Shown: piece after piece, positions 11,410 to 23,041 of the stretch
How the letters are laid out: every line of letters begins with the position of its first letter
Position numbering within the stretch: the stretch's first letter is position 1
Source: Coprinellus micaceus
Taxonomy: Eukaryota > Basidiomycota > Agaricomycetes > Agaricales > Psathyrellaceae
Length of the DNA stretch: 64,000 nucleotides
Direction of reading: 5' to 3'
Assembly: GCA_951394405.1 (NCBI GenBank)
Contig: OX596341.1
Location: forward strand, 806,001-870,000
Translations under genes and position numbers: made by a program
The notes under the pieces: model-generated
What the model saw: the letters and a program-made list of their open reading frames with translations, nothing else
Told to the model about the DNA's origin: nothing
Databases searched by the model: none

Positions 11410-11720
11410 TATAGGTCCTCAGTGCCTTTGCTTTATAGATGAAGATGAACCCCATCCAACGAGCAAAGCACTTCAGCTTTGATCAGAGGGTAGGGCAATG
11501 GTATCGAACCACCAGATAATGAGAATGACACGCCCTCGCGCATCCATGGGGTGGAACATGAGGCTGAGGTGTGTAGTCAACGCTTTGCCCGCCCCTCCCC
11601 GCCTCCCGACAAAGGAGAGCTGGAAGCAAAGCCAATCCACGTGATGGTTGGAAGAGCAAAGCCCATGGCCGGGAGCTGAAGGCCTCTGCTCCCGGCCATT
11701 GGAGCGAGGGCTTTGTTCAT
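11410..11720. promoter_or_regulatory. HMG-gene upstream region with CAAAG/CTTTG cluster and palindrome
   Basis: Eight CAAAG/CTTTG pentamers occur at 11426, 11464, 11477, 11583, 11610, 11627, 11657 and 11711, against about 0.6 expected by chance in 290 bp. One is ACAAAGGAG (11609-11617) and one CTTTGTTC (11711-11718), close to known fungal HMG-protein sites. A perfect 12-bp inverted repeat (11665-11676 with 11688-11699, loop 11 nt) is itself flanked by CAAAGCCC and GGGCTTTG arms. Confidence 0.55.
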
Positions 11721-13137
11721 TCAAGTGAAAGACAATGCCTGAATGGCAGAGGCAATGGCACTGCATCAGAGAAAGAAATCGCTTCAGAAATCTGAAAAGA
11801 AGTACGGAGCGATTAGACACGAACGCGAATCGACATGGGACTAGGCAACGCTCACCAGTGACTGCCGAAGTGACGCTCGCTCCCAATGACCTTGGAGGCC
11901 ATTCTGACCTTAGAGACGACGCCTCGTGTTCTCAGAGAGTCATTGGGTCATGGACGAAAGTTAATGGGCATACACCTGAGCAGTTCGAACCTCTGAATCG
12001 TTGTATATCATTCAAAATCATCTTCTGGATGGCGAACACCAACCGGTTGAGAGGCGGTTGGTAAAGCTTCAGCTTCAAGTTTGCCAAGTTCATAGTCTAC
12101 CCACCGCCTTGGGAAGGATCGGGGGTACCCCAGGCCGCCCGGCTTGCCCTTGGAGGGGATCGCACGTGCGACGCCGTGGCGGTTCGGGTGCAAGAGTCAG
12201 TTTGGAATTCAACTGCATGTGTGACGGGCTTTGTACACGTTATGTGGTACTGTTAGAGCTTGAGGTTATCGGAACTTGCCGGGGATTGTGAGTAGCCCCT
12301 ATTTTCGTCATTCATCTCGAGTTTCCTCTACCTCACGCCTCTTGAACGCGGAACCTGCCCGAACGCAACCCTGCCCCATAGAAGCGCTACGTGTGCGTGT
12401 GACCATGTGAGGCGGGCATGCAACCCCGTACTAATGTCCTCATTTCGCTGAACAAGCAGTGCAGGAACTCACGTACACTTTACGCGGCCAGCGGGTCAAG
12501 GGGCCACGACTGTGTCCATTCCCGTTGATCCATATTGGAGTGCAGGTCCAGCAAAATAAGGCTAGCCGAAATGAAGCAGCTGCGGTCTGCGTGGCCGTAG
12601 AACGCCCTACGATCTTCCTCGTGCCTCACAATCCCGAGACTTCTGCGCTCGGAGAATCTCTCAGTCGCGTGGTCTCTTTGTACCCAGGGGTCCACGGTCT
12701 CTCGAGGTCGGCCCAGCCAGCACACCCGGACTTTGTCATGGTCAGTACTCCTTCTTAGCCAAAAGACTCTGCTTCCTCCACCCAGGCGTGATGGGCGAAT
12801 GCATGGCCGGGTCCTGAATTGTGATTGCAAGAAGGCTTGGGTCGGGTGAATCGTGACCAAGTTTGTAAGGGAGGACGTTATGTTATACTTGGGCGATGAA
12901 GGAAGGAGCTTGAGTGGACCTTTTACGACAGCGTCCGTTCTCCCCTCGATCTCACGCTCCTTCTCCTCCTCCCTCTACCATTGACACCACATTTCCCTTA
13001 CTCCGCGCTTCTAACAGTGCTCTTGGATTCGATAAACGTTGGAGAGGTATTGCAGAGGACTCAGGTAAACTGGGTGTCAGGAAATGTCGTGCGTCATCTC
13101 ACTTGAACCCATCGGCTGCTTACTGAATCCGAACTGA
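11721..13137. other. Intergenic stretch, no supported gene
   Basis: About 1.4 kb between divergent genes with only short frames. The frame at 12914-13126 ends just before the next gene and most likely lies in its leader. Confidence 0.45.
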
Positions 13138-15465
13138 ATGGGATATAGACCTCGTCGTCGTAACGCACCCAGCTGGCTCCAGATCCCTCTCATATTCACG
13201 TTCTACATATGTCTGCAAGTCATACAGGTCGCTTATGCCCGGCCAACGAATGTCACGGTCGAAGTTGATGACCCTTCAATACGTTACTCCCCACTGGCAG
13301 CTTGGGAGTGGAGTTGGGATGAACTACCAACCGCACCATCTTCGTTCGAGGAAGGGAGGAAGAGGGTGGCTGGCAGGGTGGAGAGAGAACCCCAGTACCC
13401 CAGCGTTGAGTATGATCGGATAGGTGGAGGGACGGGTACCTCCTCCGATCCAGGTACGTGCTGCTTCACTCACCAGGTTCCAAGCACCGACCGAAGTGAT
13501 GTTGCAACATCACGTACATTCCGCAGATCTATCGTCAGCTGTTGATACGAATCTTCCACCACCGCTTCCAGTGCCCAAGACTCAGCGGCGGAGAACACTC
13601 TCTTCTCAAGGACTCCCTCGAATTCATGGCGAAGGCCAATCCACGCCCCAACTACCTCAAGAAATTCCTCCCGCTACCCTGCAATTCGACTTCACCGGCT
13701 CAGCGATCTACCTATTCGCATACTCTCCACTACCTCCATTCTCCATCCTCACCATCGACGGACAACTCCAAAGCCTGCCCACACACGGTTTCACTTCATA
13801 CTCGGATCATCCCCTGTGTTCTTCTCTTGATGATGCCGGCGCCCCATGCAGCAGCTGCCTCTTCTACTCTAATCCAACGTTAAACGAAGGCCCTCATTCC
13901 GTCACGCTGACCTTCCCTCCACTCTCAGGAAGGGACGTCGCCTTCTCTTTCGACCGTATCGTCTACACCCAAGACGTGACTCTGAATCCAGGCTCAAGCG
14001 CGCCTTCAGGTCCAACTCCCACCTCCAAGCATCTGCGGCGACAAGAACCGTCCTCTACATCATCGTCCGGAACCACAACGGAGAGTGTTCCTCCAACCTC
14101 TACACCCCCGTAAGTCTTCATTACACCGCTTTGCATCCGTTACGATGCATAACGGTCATGGATGGATAGCGGACCCAGAGTGAGGTCGCACTTGATTGGC
14201 CCTTTCTATCTTCCAATTCAATTGACGCTTGGCATCCATCTCCCCCTCTATATCCATGATGTCCGCCTACCCTCTCCCTGCCTTCTCAATTCATTTTTGT
14301 GCGAACCGATGACTTCACCCCCTTTGCATCTCCTCTTTTCCACAGGGCGTTCTCCCTACCCGCCCCCCTCATCTATCCCCCTTCACCCTCTCCCCAGCCC
14401 CAAACATTTTCGTAGTCCGCGCTTCCTTGCTGCGATCATATTTCCTTCTCTTCTTGGTCGCATACTCTGGGTCGTTCTAGTTTCAATCTTCAGTGTCCTA
14501 ACCAACCTCTTCTTCTCTCTAGTGCACCCACCGACCCCGCCAAGAAGCGCAACATCGCAACGTTCGCAGCTGCAGTGGGAGGCTCAGTTGGTCTTCTCGC
14601 CCTCTTCTCGGCAGGGCTCGCTCTCAGCATCATCCGACGGCGGTATCGCGCGAAGCGACGGGAGCGGGAAGATCGCGAAAGGCGCCCGGAGTTCCCTGAC
14701 CCCCTCGACCCCAATTCGTCACAAGACGTCCGACGAACGGTAAGGCGTGCACAGGTCTTTGGGGATGAAGGCATATTCGGCGGCCGGACAAGGAGGTCAG
14801 GTCAGGGAAGGAATATGGAGGAGAGAAGGGGAGGAAGTTTCTCAAGCGATAGTAGTTTCGTGCCGAGGTTCTTCCCTGGCACCGAAGTCCCCCCTCCCGC
14901 TCAGGCTGCGACCCTTCCCTCGGCACAGGACCGGCGAGGGAGCGGGAGGAATGGGTCGCTGGATGAGCCTCCGCCACCGATGTATAATGATGCACTCGAG
15001 GCCCCAGTCGTCCCGCCGCCAGGCTTGGTGACCCATCATCCGTATATCCACCGTTCCGTGGATAGGAGGGCGAGTCTGGACTCAAACGAGGAGCTGGGGT
15101 TGCCTATAGCGGGAAGGGGGGGAGGGGGAGTGATGTGTAGAGAGGATCTCAGTTATGCGGACATACCTCCCAGCGATCCGCCGCCCCCTGAGGTCGTCGC
15201 CGCATCTGTAGGTGCTCCCCCATCGTTCCCCGAAGCCATGGCAAGTGCATCATCGCTACCGGTGCCTCCCTTACCGGTGCACCAAGCTCGGTCGACGCGT
15301 TCCTTCAGCTCGATGCATTCAAATGGTCAGGCACATCACCAAGGAGGAGTACAACCCCAACGGAGGCCCGAGGCTGCACCCTTGCTCCACCCGGCCTCGA
15401 CCTCACGGCCGGCATCCGCATCCTCAAGCGCTGACTCTCTGCGCGGTGCGAGGAGAGTGTCATGA
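13138..15465 (+). CDS. Large single-pass membrane protein with Pro-rich cytoplasmic tail
   Basis: Exons 13138-13453, 13527-14109 and 14523-15465, about 613 residues. An N-terminal hydrophobic segment (IPLIFTFYICLQVIQVAYA) serves as signal peptide or anchor. The ectodomain includes FDFTGSAIYLFAY and DRIVYTQDV, resembling the beta-rich ectodomains common in basidiomycete membrane proteins. A Ser/Thr/Pro stalk is followed by a transmembrane helix (AVGGSVGLLALFSAGLALSII), a strongly basic segment (RRRYRAKRRERE) and a long Ser/Pro-rich cytoplasmic tail with EPPPPMYNDALE. Frames join across both introns in phase. The second intron is 413 nt, unusually long here, so an extra exon cannot be excluded. 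A sensor or wall-stress role is only inferred from topology. Confidence 0.75.
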
Positions 15466-15877
15466 CAGGGTCGGCCAAATCATTATATTCTCAATTCATG
15501 TCGCATTCATGTTTCTAAGTTGTAGCAGTATAGCATCCTTGTACCTCAATTGTATGTATCGTGTATTGTATGATTATAGCGAAAAGAATCGAGCTCCCTG
15601 TATTCTCATTTCGTGTGTGCGGTGCTTTAAGGCCTAGATTGGCCCCATCGGTCCCTCCTCGGCTCCCAACCGCACGAGTCGATGCAAACTAGTCGCGATA
15701 AGCGCCCGTCTCGGCACCGCCGGCATCACTTCAAACCCCGACATCCTTGACTCCAAGCTGTCCCAAACAAGCTACCCCGCAACACCTGCTCGTCGTCATC
15801 GACGACGCTCTCGTATTGAACTCGGCATTCGACACTGTCATCCCAACGCCGCAGACGGACTGGGGAAACCCCACGAC
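15466..15877. other. Short intergenic region upstream of VPS36
   Basis: About 410 bp between two plus-strand genes, holding the 3' end of the first and the leader of the second. No separate gene is seen. Confidence 0.5.
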
Positions 15878-17937
15878 ATGGCCTTGAAACGATTCAGCAC
15901 GACGATCGATGGCACGATCCCTGTCGTCGCTCTGCTGTACAATGACGAAGAGCTGTTGGGATCGCAGGATACTGTTGGGATATACGATGGGTATGCTTTT
16001 CCCGTCGAGTTGTGCGCATATATTCATTAACAGCTAACCCCTCAGCCTACAGAAATCTCCACGACATCAGAATGGCACAGTCTCGATAACTTCGCATCGT
16101 CTATTCTACATCGACAGCTCCAACCCTGAGAATGCCTCATTCACGATCGATCTTGAGCATATATCGAGGACGGACTACTACGCCGGTCTGTTCACTTCTT
16201 CTGCCAAAGCGACTCTGTACCTTTCGGCGCCAGCGACGTCGACCGAGCAGAGATCTGGGGAACAATATACGGAGCGAGATAGCGGGGGCGGCGGTGGATT
16301 GACAAGCGGTGGGCAAAGAGAGGCGGTGGGAGGGGGATGGGAGTGTCAGGTATGCGCACACAAGAACCCAGCCGGCCTCAGCCCAGCCGCATCGCGTGTA
16401 TGTGAGCTCTGTGGGGTACCACGCGACGCTCTCGGACCATCTACATACGCATCGTCCTCAGATTCCCCAAGTCAACACCCTTCAATCTCACACCTCTCTT
16501 CATCTCTACCATCGTCTGGATTTGCGGGACGTTCAACTCCTACGTCATCAACATCCAACCAGACAGGATCGTCCAAAGATCCCTTACCTTGTCCCGCCTG
16601 CACGTTCCTCAACCACCCTTCACTACGGTCGTGCGAGCTGTGCGATACACCCCTTCCCCCCCGCCAGTCTTCGAAGAGGGTCCTGAAATCGGCGCCGGTC
16701 TCTAGACCTGGCTCTCCTGACGGGGACTATGATCCGGAGGATGGCGGGGAAGGCGTTATCAAGGTCAGCTTTCGCAAGGGCGGAGATAAGCCAATATATG
16801 CGCTCCTGAAAAAGAGCTTGAAGGGGAAGGCTTGGGAGGTATGCTCTTTGTCGTCTTCAACGTCCCCTCGTTGACGGGTGTTGCGAACTCTTCTAGGCTG
16901 CGGTGCCGATCTCGAGAGCCGATAGTACGGACCCGCAGAACAGGAGCGTTGGAATTTGTAAGTCTAATCCTCTGAGCATGTTGACTCTGCTAACCTTTCG
17001 ACGTTTCGACGTAGCTGCCATCCTCCGCAGCGTGGAGACCACAACAGCGGCCCGCGAGGACACGCTGCAGGATGCCCTACAGGACCTCGAGGCGCTCAGA
17101 ATTAAAGCGAAGGACATGGTTCGGCTTGCCGCAGAGCTCAACGATCGGCTATCGCAAGTCACCTCCGCATCTTCCCCCTCGCAGAATCCCTATGGTCTGT
17201 CTGAAGGAGGAGTCATGGCGCCGAGCCAGGAACCAGAGGAAGCTACATTCATTCGCTCTTCACTGACACAACTCGGGTTACATATGGAGAATGCCCCGGT
17301 TACGCTGGATATGGTCAGAGATGAGAGGAAGTGGGTGGAGGAGTTGGGGAGGGAGCTGGGGAAGGTGCTGCAGGGATCGACATCGTCTGGCAAAGATGCG
17401 AAGGGGCTTATGAGCGAGCGGGGTATCATTGCTCTGGACGAAGCCTGGGGTGGATGGAACAGAGCTCGTGGCATAGCACTCATACCGCCATCGACGTTTC
17501 TACAGGCGATTCCGCTGCTCCCATCATACACGTCTCCCCCTATCCATACGCGTGCCTTCGCTTCGGGCCTGCGAGTACTGCATCGGCCAGAGTATGGGCG
17601 GAGCGCGTTCGCAGCGCGGCTAGCAGGATTTTTGGTATCTCGTGGAGATAAGAGTACTTTGGAAATCGCGATGGAGATGTTGAACGATCCAGAATATGGT
17701 GACTCTTACGGAGGAGAGCGGGGAGGCGAGAGGCAGACGCTTTCCGTTGCACTTACGCAGGAGATGATTGAGGACGCGGAGAGGGATGGGGATGTGTGTA
17801 GGGATGATGCGGGCGAGTGTGCTATCATTGGTGGTGGTGGGGTAGGTGGAATGGGAGGAGCTGGAGAGGTGAAATGGTATCCGAACCTCTTCCTGGGCTA
17901 CGTTTGGGATGGGATGGAAGTGGAAGAGAGGGATTAA
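15878..17937 (+). CDS. VPS36: ESCRT-II subunit Vps36
   Basis: Exons 15878-15990, 16046-16838, 16897-16957 and 17015-17937, 629 residues. Vps36 binds ubiquitinated cargo and phosphoinositides on endosomes and forms ESCRT-II with Vps22 and Vps25. The N-terminal GLUE domain starts MALKRFSTTIDG and includes QDTVGIYDG, SITSHRLFYIDSS and the strand segment ending VIKVSFRKGGDKPIYALL. It is interrupted by two NZF-type zinc fingers, as in yeast: about 136-165 (WECQVCAHKN, CELCGVPR) and 219-243 (CPACTFLN, CELCDTPLP). After the GLUE domain come GISAILRSVE, a helical segment, and the EAP30-like winged-helix region (SERGIIALDEAWGGWNRARG; LPSYTSPPIHTRAFASGLRVL), ending YPNLFLGYVWDG. All introns keep frame. 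The start matches the conserved N terminus. Confidence 0.92.
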
Positions 17938-19963
17938 CCTTCTGTACGGTTCTCTCGCATTCATGCTTCATTCAAAGCACCCTCAACTAATTGCTTTGTA
18001 GGTTTCAGCGTCTCGTGGTACGGCCGTCACCGTCGGGCGCTTATTCATACTCGCACTCCAGACGGCCACCCCGACCGACCCAGAAGCCCTCGTCCTTCTC
18101 AATTCTCACTTGGCTTTCTCGCGCATTAGCCTCCCCGTCGCTTCTTTGCGAACTCTTGGACTCCAACTTCTGATCATCCAATTTACCGCACGGCACCGAT
18201 AACGTTTTGTTTCTGCCTCATTTTCCGGGTTCCCGCCAATAGTGTTTAAGGGACTCAGCCAATCGGGTTGGGCGTGCGTACGGTCGAGGCACTAAGAAGA
18301 CGTTCTCGAACTCGAGAAGCGAGAGGAAGGAAAGCCTCGAGTCGAGGCTGATGTCCGGAGACTGTACCCAGCTACCCTTGAAATTTGGATTCGACGAGGA
18401 AAGTGCGGTCATTTTCATAGAGGGTACAGCGAATGCTCGATTTTACTCCGCGTTGCTGATTGGCTTGTCACCTATTCAAGCCACGGCTCAAACCATAATT
18501 TGTCGAACAACGACCTCAGGTTCTAATTCCCATTCAGCCCCTCTACCTGCGGAATAACCTCCGGACAAACTTCCGCCAATCGGATCCACCGAAGCTTTCC
18601 CTCTCCTCACCATACCCACCCATGTCCAACTTCAGCCAAATGAGGACAAGAGCAGTCCGTGACGAGGCAAATAATGGATAATGGGATTTACCTCGACTTC
18701 GATGGTGAAAATTTATCCCTAACAAGGTACCGGAACGGGGATGTAGAGTCCTTCGTGCGCTCGGGCGGCAGAGTTCGAAAGCGCGCGATTGGATAGGGAG
18801 TGTTTCTGGATTGGGTCGCGAATGTTTGATTGGAAAGGACTCCGTCCAATGATATTCCGAGGTTAGAAGGTCCATGGATTACGTGGCGGTCTTTGGGTAC
18901 TTCAGGGCGGAGAAGAGAGACTTGGATTGGCAGTGCCCTTGGGTCTTAAAAGGTGATCAAGGACCTGACCTCCGATATCCAATAGGATTTCACCACTACA
19001 GGTCTTTGTGTTGGTCTCCCGTTGTCGTGGCTGTCCACGTCGTTCCGTGGAACCTGAACTCTCGAAAGTTAGTAATGAAATCGACGAAGCCATACTAACG
19101 GGACTGCGTGAGCCCCCCGACAGGGTGCAATGAACAACAGAGCTGACACTTCTTGCCCTGATGACAGTGAGGAACTGATCCTCAACTTTAAGCGCCCATC
19201 TACTATGGTGGCACGACAGCTCGAACGGTGTCTAGATGTGGTGATCAAAATCCCATCTTTGGGTGATTGGCGCATCCCCGAAGCCGTACTTACCCAATTT
19301 GTTCCCAGTCGCCAACTGAACTCTTCGCAACCGTCCTCAATCCTCAAGGAGGCCCTATCGCCTTCAAGAGGGGCAACCGTGCGATACACTGAATCTCTCC
19401 ATTGCGAACTCGAAAGGTCTATTGGGAAGGAGACCCGATCTCGGTTTCCGTTACACCAATACCATCGTCTCCAACAACCCAGTGCATAGGTTTGGCAGAG
19501 TATGTCCCTTCCTGCTCAACCAATTCTTCGATCACATTGAGAACCCGGCCCGTCACCGACAAAAACCGAAACGCTTGGCAGCGAAGTTGGACGAACCACA
19601 CCACTACTTAGGTGCTCATGTTCGATATGCGCTTGGCTTGGCACTGTCTTATCTTGTGGTTGAACAGCAGCTTGGGAGAATTAGGCTCAGGGGCTGCCAC
19701 GGTTTTGACTCATATCCCACCGTCAGAGATGACAACTCAGTTTGTGGTGGGGCATACCGCGGCAAGACCCAAGGATCACAGCAAGGACGTCGGTACGCTG
19801 TGCCTACCTGTTGGCTTTGCGTCGACCCTGCACTTCTTTGCACGGCCACATATTTCTGATATCAGTTCACTGGGAGACCCGATAGTGATTGGCATGTCAC
19901 CGCTATCGTATAAATAGAGGGTGCTTTCTATGAGCAGGAGATTCCCCACAGAGGCCCCCACCG
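17938..19963. other. Intergenic stretch, possible decayed coding remnants
   Basis: Two kilobases without a supported gene. Several medium frames overlap at 19130-19860 in shifting registers (for example RKVYWEGDPISVSV near 19408), which could be remnants of an ectodomain-coding region upstream of the membrane protein at 19964, but no continuous model could be built. Confidence 0.35.
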
Positions 19964-21107
19964 ATGATTATTTTGCAGACCAGAAACACCATCGCTAGCA
20001 AGGGGTCATCTTCCAAGCCCGTCCCCGTTGGGTTGACAGTCGGTATTGTCGTGGGTGTGGTAGGCTTTATCCTCCTATTGACACGGCTTCTGGCAGCAGC
20101 GAAGAGAGAAGGGTCAAGGGATCGGGAGCCAGAGGGTGCGTGTTTGTTGCTCAGGCATTTTTGCTTCTAGGGTTCTGATAGTGGGGTTTGAAGAAGGAAT
20201 ATCGATGGGAAGCACCCAGGCGCAGCGTAACAGAGACAGGACCTCCCACCAGGAAAGGCGACATACCGACCTTGAACCTCTTCCGGCATACGAAGCTCGA
20301 GCAACCAGCCAGTTAGTCCGCCCAACTGACGTCTCCTACGACGCCCCAGCTGCGTTCGAGCTCGCGGAACAAATCGCAGCCGCTGAACGTATGAGTGTGG
20401 CACCCAGCATGGCAGCAGCCGTCCCCGAGCGAAGCCGGCTCCCTCTGATGAAACGAATGGCACAAGTTCAACATGCACTGAACGAACTGAACCAGCTGGC
20501 TGCTGAAACGCCTGCCGAAGGATACCCTCCCCACTCAATCCAGGCTCTCAAGATCGTGCAGCTGAAGCAGAACATTGCACTAATGAGCGACTTGGGGGAA
20601 GGTCCGGAGTATCAGCCGGAAGGATTGACGCGACAGCTTTCGGACCACAGCTTTGGTCGACCCATCGAACGTTCCCTGGAGTCTCCCCTTCCAAAGACCA
20701 ACACGCTTCACGCGCGCATGGTAGAGATCCAGCAGCTCCTAGGAGAGGTCGATCGCATCATGGCCCAACCCCCTTCCCTGGAGACGAGCATGCAGTTACA
20801 GTCTCTCCGCACTCGCATCTCCGAACTCGCAGAAGCCGAGCCGGCACCAGGCCCTAGCTCAAGCTCAACTGGGCCGTCCTTCCCAGAGCCCGCCCACATC
20901 GCTATGGTCGGGCATTCGATTGCTGGTCCGTCTCGCTCGTCAGCCGTTCACGGGGAGGGTCAAACTGGAGTTGGAGAAGGTGGAAGTGGGAGGCCTTCGG
21001 GGAGCGGCGCCATTCCTGGACCACGCGAGCTGCCCCCTCCATACAAAGCAGTTGTTAGAGATTCCACTGATGACTGCGCTGGGCCGGGTGCAACTTCGGT
21101 GAGGTGA
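19964..21107 (+). CDS. Single-pass membrane protein with PPxY tail (copy 2)
   Basis: Exons 19964-20135 and 20182-21107 (a second acceptor at 20194 also keeps frame), about 365 residues. It starts MIILQTRNTIASKG, then has a transmembrane helix (VGLTVGIVVGVVGFILLLT) and a cytoplasmic region paralogous to the gene at 8347-9499: DVSYDAPAAFEL, LPLMKRMAQVQ, GYPPHSIQALKIVQLKQNIALM, EIQQLLGEVDRIM, and the terminal LPPPYKA and PGATSVR. The single intron falls at the same place, just after the basic segment. Its last 151 coding bases and 266 bp of 3' flank are repeated exactly at 22625-23041 after the assembly gap. Confidence 0.8.
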
Positions 21108-21373
21108 CTATATGGTCGAGTGGATTATAGACGTTGTGTATGCACCTGTATCGTATATTCGGACACCCTATACATCCTTCCACACGGTACCCGCGTCAAA
21201 GGCTGTCCTCTGGCGAGACGACTATATACCCTGGGGAAGGCTGCTCCGGCTAGTGCCTGCCAGGGATGGGGAAACCAGATGGTAAAGCATGCACTCAACG
21301 TCCCAGCGGGAGCGGGACTCCGATAGCATAGATTCAGAAAGGAACATCATCTACGTGAACGACGCCGCGCGCG
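20957..21373 (+). repeat. 417-bp exact duplicate, left copy
   Basis: Identical base for base to 22625-23041 (offset 1668). It covers the 3' end of the membrane protein gene and its downstream flank. The match ends in the GCCGCGCGCG run, after which the two copies diverge completely. Confidence 0.95.
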
Positions 21374-22180
21374 AGAAAAGAGACAACGAAAAGGAGTCGT
21401 GGGACACTCACCTTTCAGTTTCGCAAGACGGCAGGCTGGTGGTAACAAACGTTACGTTTCTCCGTAACGTTTGTCGTACGAATCTAACGTTTCTTCCTTT
21501 CTGGGCCTCCGCAACGTTTTTTCGACCATTTTATTGCTGTTTGCATCAAAGTTGAGAATCCCGCGCGCGCGCGTTACGGGAACACATTTTCCGGTCGATC
21601 TTCCAGACCCATTTTCTCCACAACGAGTAGGCGTATTGTCACGATTTTAGATGCGTTCGACTCGCATAGGTAAACTGTAGTGCTTAGGCTAGTTTTTATG
21701 GCAATTTAATGTTTTCTTTTGGTGGCCTGTGATTGAGGTTAGATTTCGCTGAATTTGCTAGTATTGACCATTTTACGCAACATCTACTGAATATACAAAG
21801 AATCCAAGGGTATTTACAGGTAGCCCTGGATATAATGCACTGCGTAGAGGCGTTTATTTGATAGAAAACGGTCAACGGAGTGTTGGGATAGGGTAGGTAT
21901 TCTCGCCGTGGGCACTTGGCGGCCCATCAATTCACCGAAACTTACCGCCCGTATTACTCCAGCTAGACTTCACCTATTTCCAATCGGACTTCACATAGCA
22001 GCTCTAGCTACCATTCCATAGTGCTTGGGCGAAAATATTTGCCACTACCTGAGCAGGACGCCAGCGAGAAACGCAGTGCAAGATTGCGTGCCCCGTTTGT
22101 TTGGCCGTGATTGGTGCTCAGCCAAAGTCACCGAATCGATGTCGATTGAGGCCTACGTCTTTTGTTATCGTTCATTCACC

Positions 22181-22417
22181 ATGGCCAGGACCTCAATGCG
22201 AGGAAAGGCTATATCAGCAGAGGTTAGGACCATGGTTCTGACCATGGCCTGTCATCTGAGTGTCAAGAACATCAGCACGTACACTGGTCTCTCAGGGGCA
22301 TCCATCTATCGTATCATCAAGGACTTTCGAGACCACAGAATCACAGATCGCACTGGACGGGTGGACTTACGGAGGGGGAGACGCAAGATATCATTGACCC
22401 ACGCGCGGATTCGGTGA
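22181..22417 (+). pseudogene. Tc1/mariner-like transposase N-terminal helix-turn-helix, truncated
   Basis: The frame starting MARTSMRGKAIS contains a helix-turn-helix of the kind found at the start of Tc1/pogo-type transposases in Agaricomycetes (VRTMVLTMACHLSVKNIS, YTGLSGASIYRIIKDFRD) followed by a basic RRGRRKISLTH segment. It stops after 78 residues, a few bases before the N gap. The catalytic DDE/D part is not visible: it is either inside the gap or lost. The stop just after the basic segment suggests a frameshift or nonsense change. Confidence 0.6.
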
Positions 22418-22424
22418 CTTTGGC

Positions 22425-22624
22425 NNNNNNNNNNNNNNNNNNNNNNNNNNNNNNNNNNNNNNNNNNNNNNNNNNNNNNNNNNNNNNNNNNNNNNNNNNNN
22501 NNNNNNNNNNNNNNNNNNNNNNNNNNNNNNNNNNNNNNNNNNNNNNNNNNNNNNNNNNNNNNNNNNNNNNNNNNNNNNNNNNNNNNNNNNNNNNNNNNNN
22601 NNNNNNNNNNNNNNNNNNNNNNNN
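22425..22624. other. Assembly gap of 200 N
   Basis: Run of exactly 200 undetermined bases. The round length suggests a placeholder for a gap of unknown size rather than a measured distance. Confidence 0.98.
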
Positions 22625-23041
22625 GGGTCAAACTGGAGTTGGAGAAGGTGGAAGTGGGAGGCCTTCGGGGAGCGGCGCCATTCCTGGACCACGCGAGCTG
22701 CCCCCTCCATACAAAGCAGTTGTTAGAGATTCCACTGATGACTGCGCTGGGCCGGGTGCAACTTCGGTGAGGTGACTATATGGTCGAGTGGATTATAGAC
22801 GTTGTGTATGCACCTGTATCGTATATTCGGACACCCTATACATCCTTCCACACGGTACCCGCGTCAAAGGCTGTCCTCTGGCGAGACGACTATATACCCT
22901 GGGGAAGGCTGCTCCGGCTAGTGCCTGCCAGGGATGGGGAAACCAGATGGTAAAGCATGCACTCAACGTCCCAGCGGGAGCGGGACTCCGATAGCATAGA
23001 TTCAGAAAGGAACATCATCTACGTGAACGACGCCGCGCGCG
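22625..23041 (+). repeat. 417-bp exact duplicate, right copy
   Basis: Begins at the first base after the gap and matches 20957-21373 exactly, including the last 50 codons of the membrane protein and the stop at 22773-22775. The following bases (23041-23072) are the reverse complement of 21541-21572, so the two contig ends share an inverted segment too. Confidence 0.95.

Noticed and set aside
11495..11530. tRNA-like T-arm (GGTTCGATACC) on the minus strand
   Set aside because: No matching acceptor, D-arm or anticodon arm could be placed within 75 bp.
19422..19859. 145-residue plus-strand frame upstream of the membrane protein
   Set aside because: No domain or signal peptide, overlapping frames are open in the same region, and no splice path joins it to the gene at 19964.
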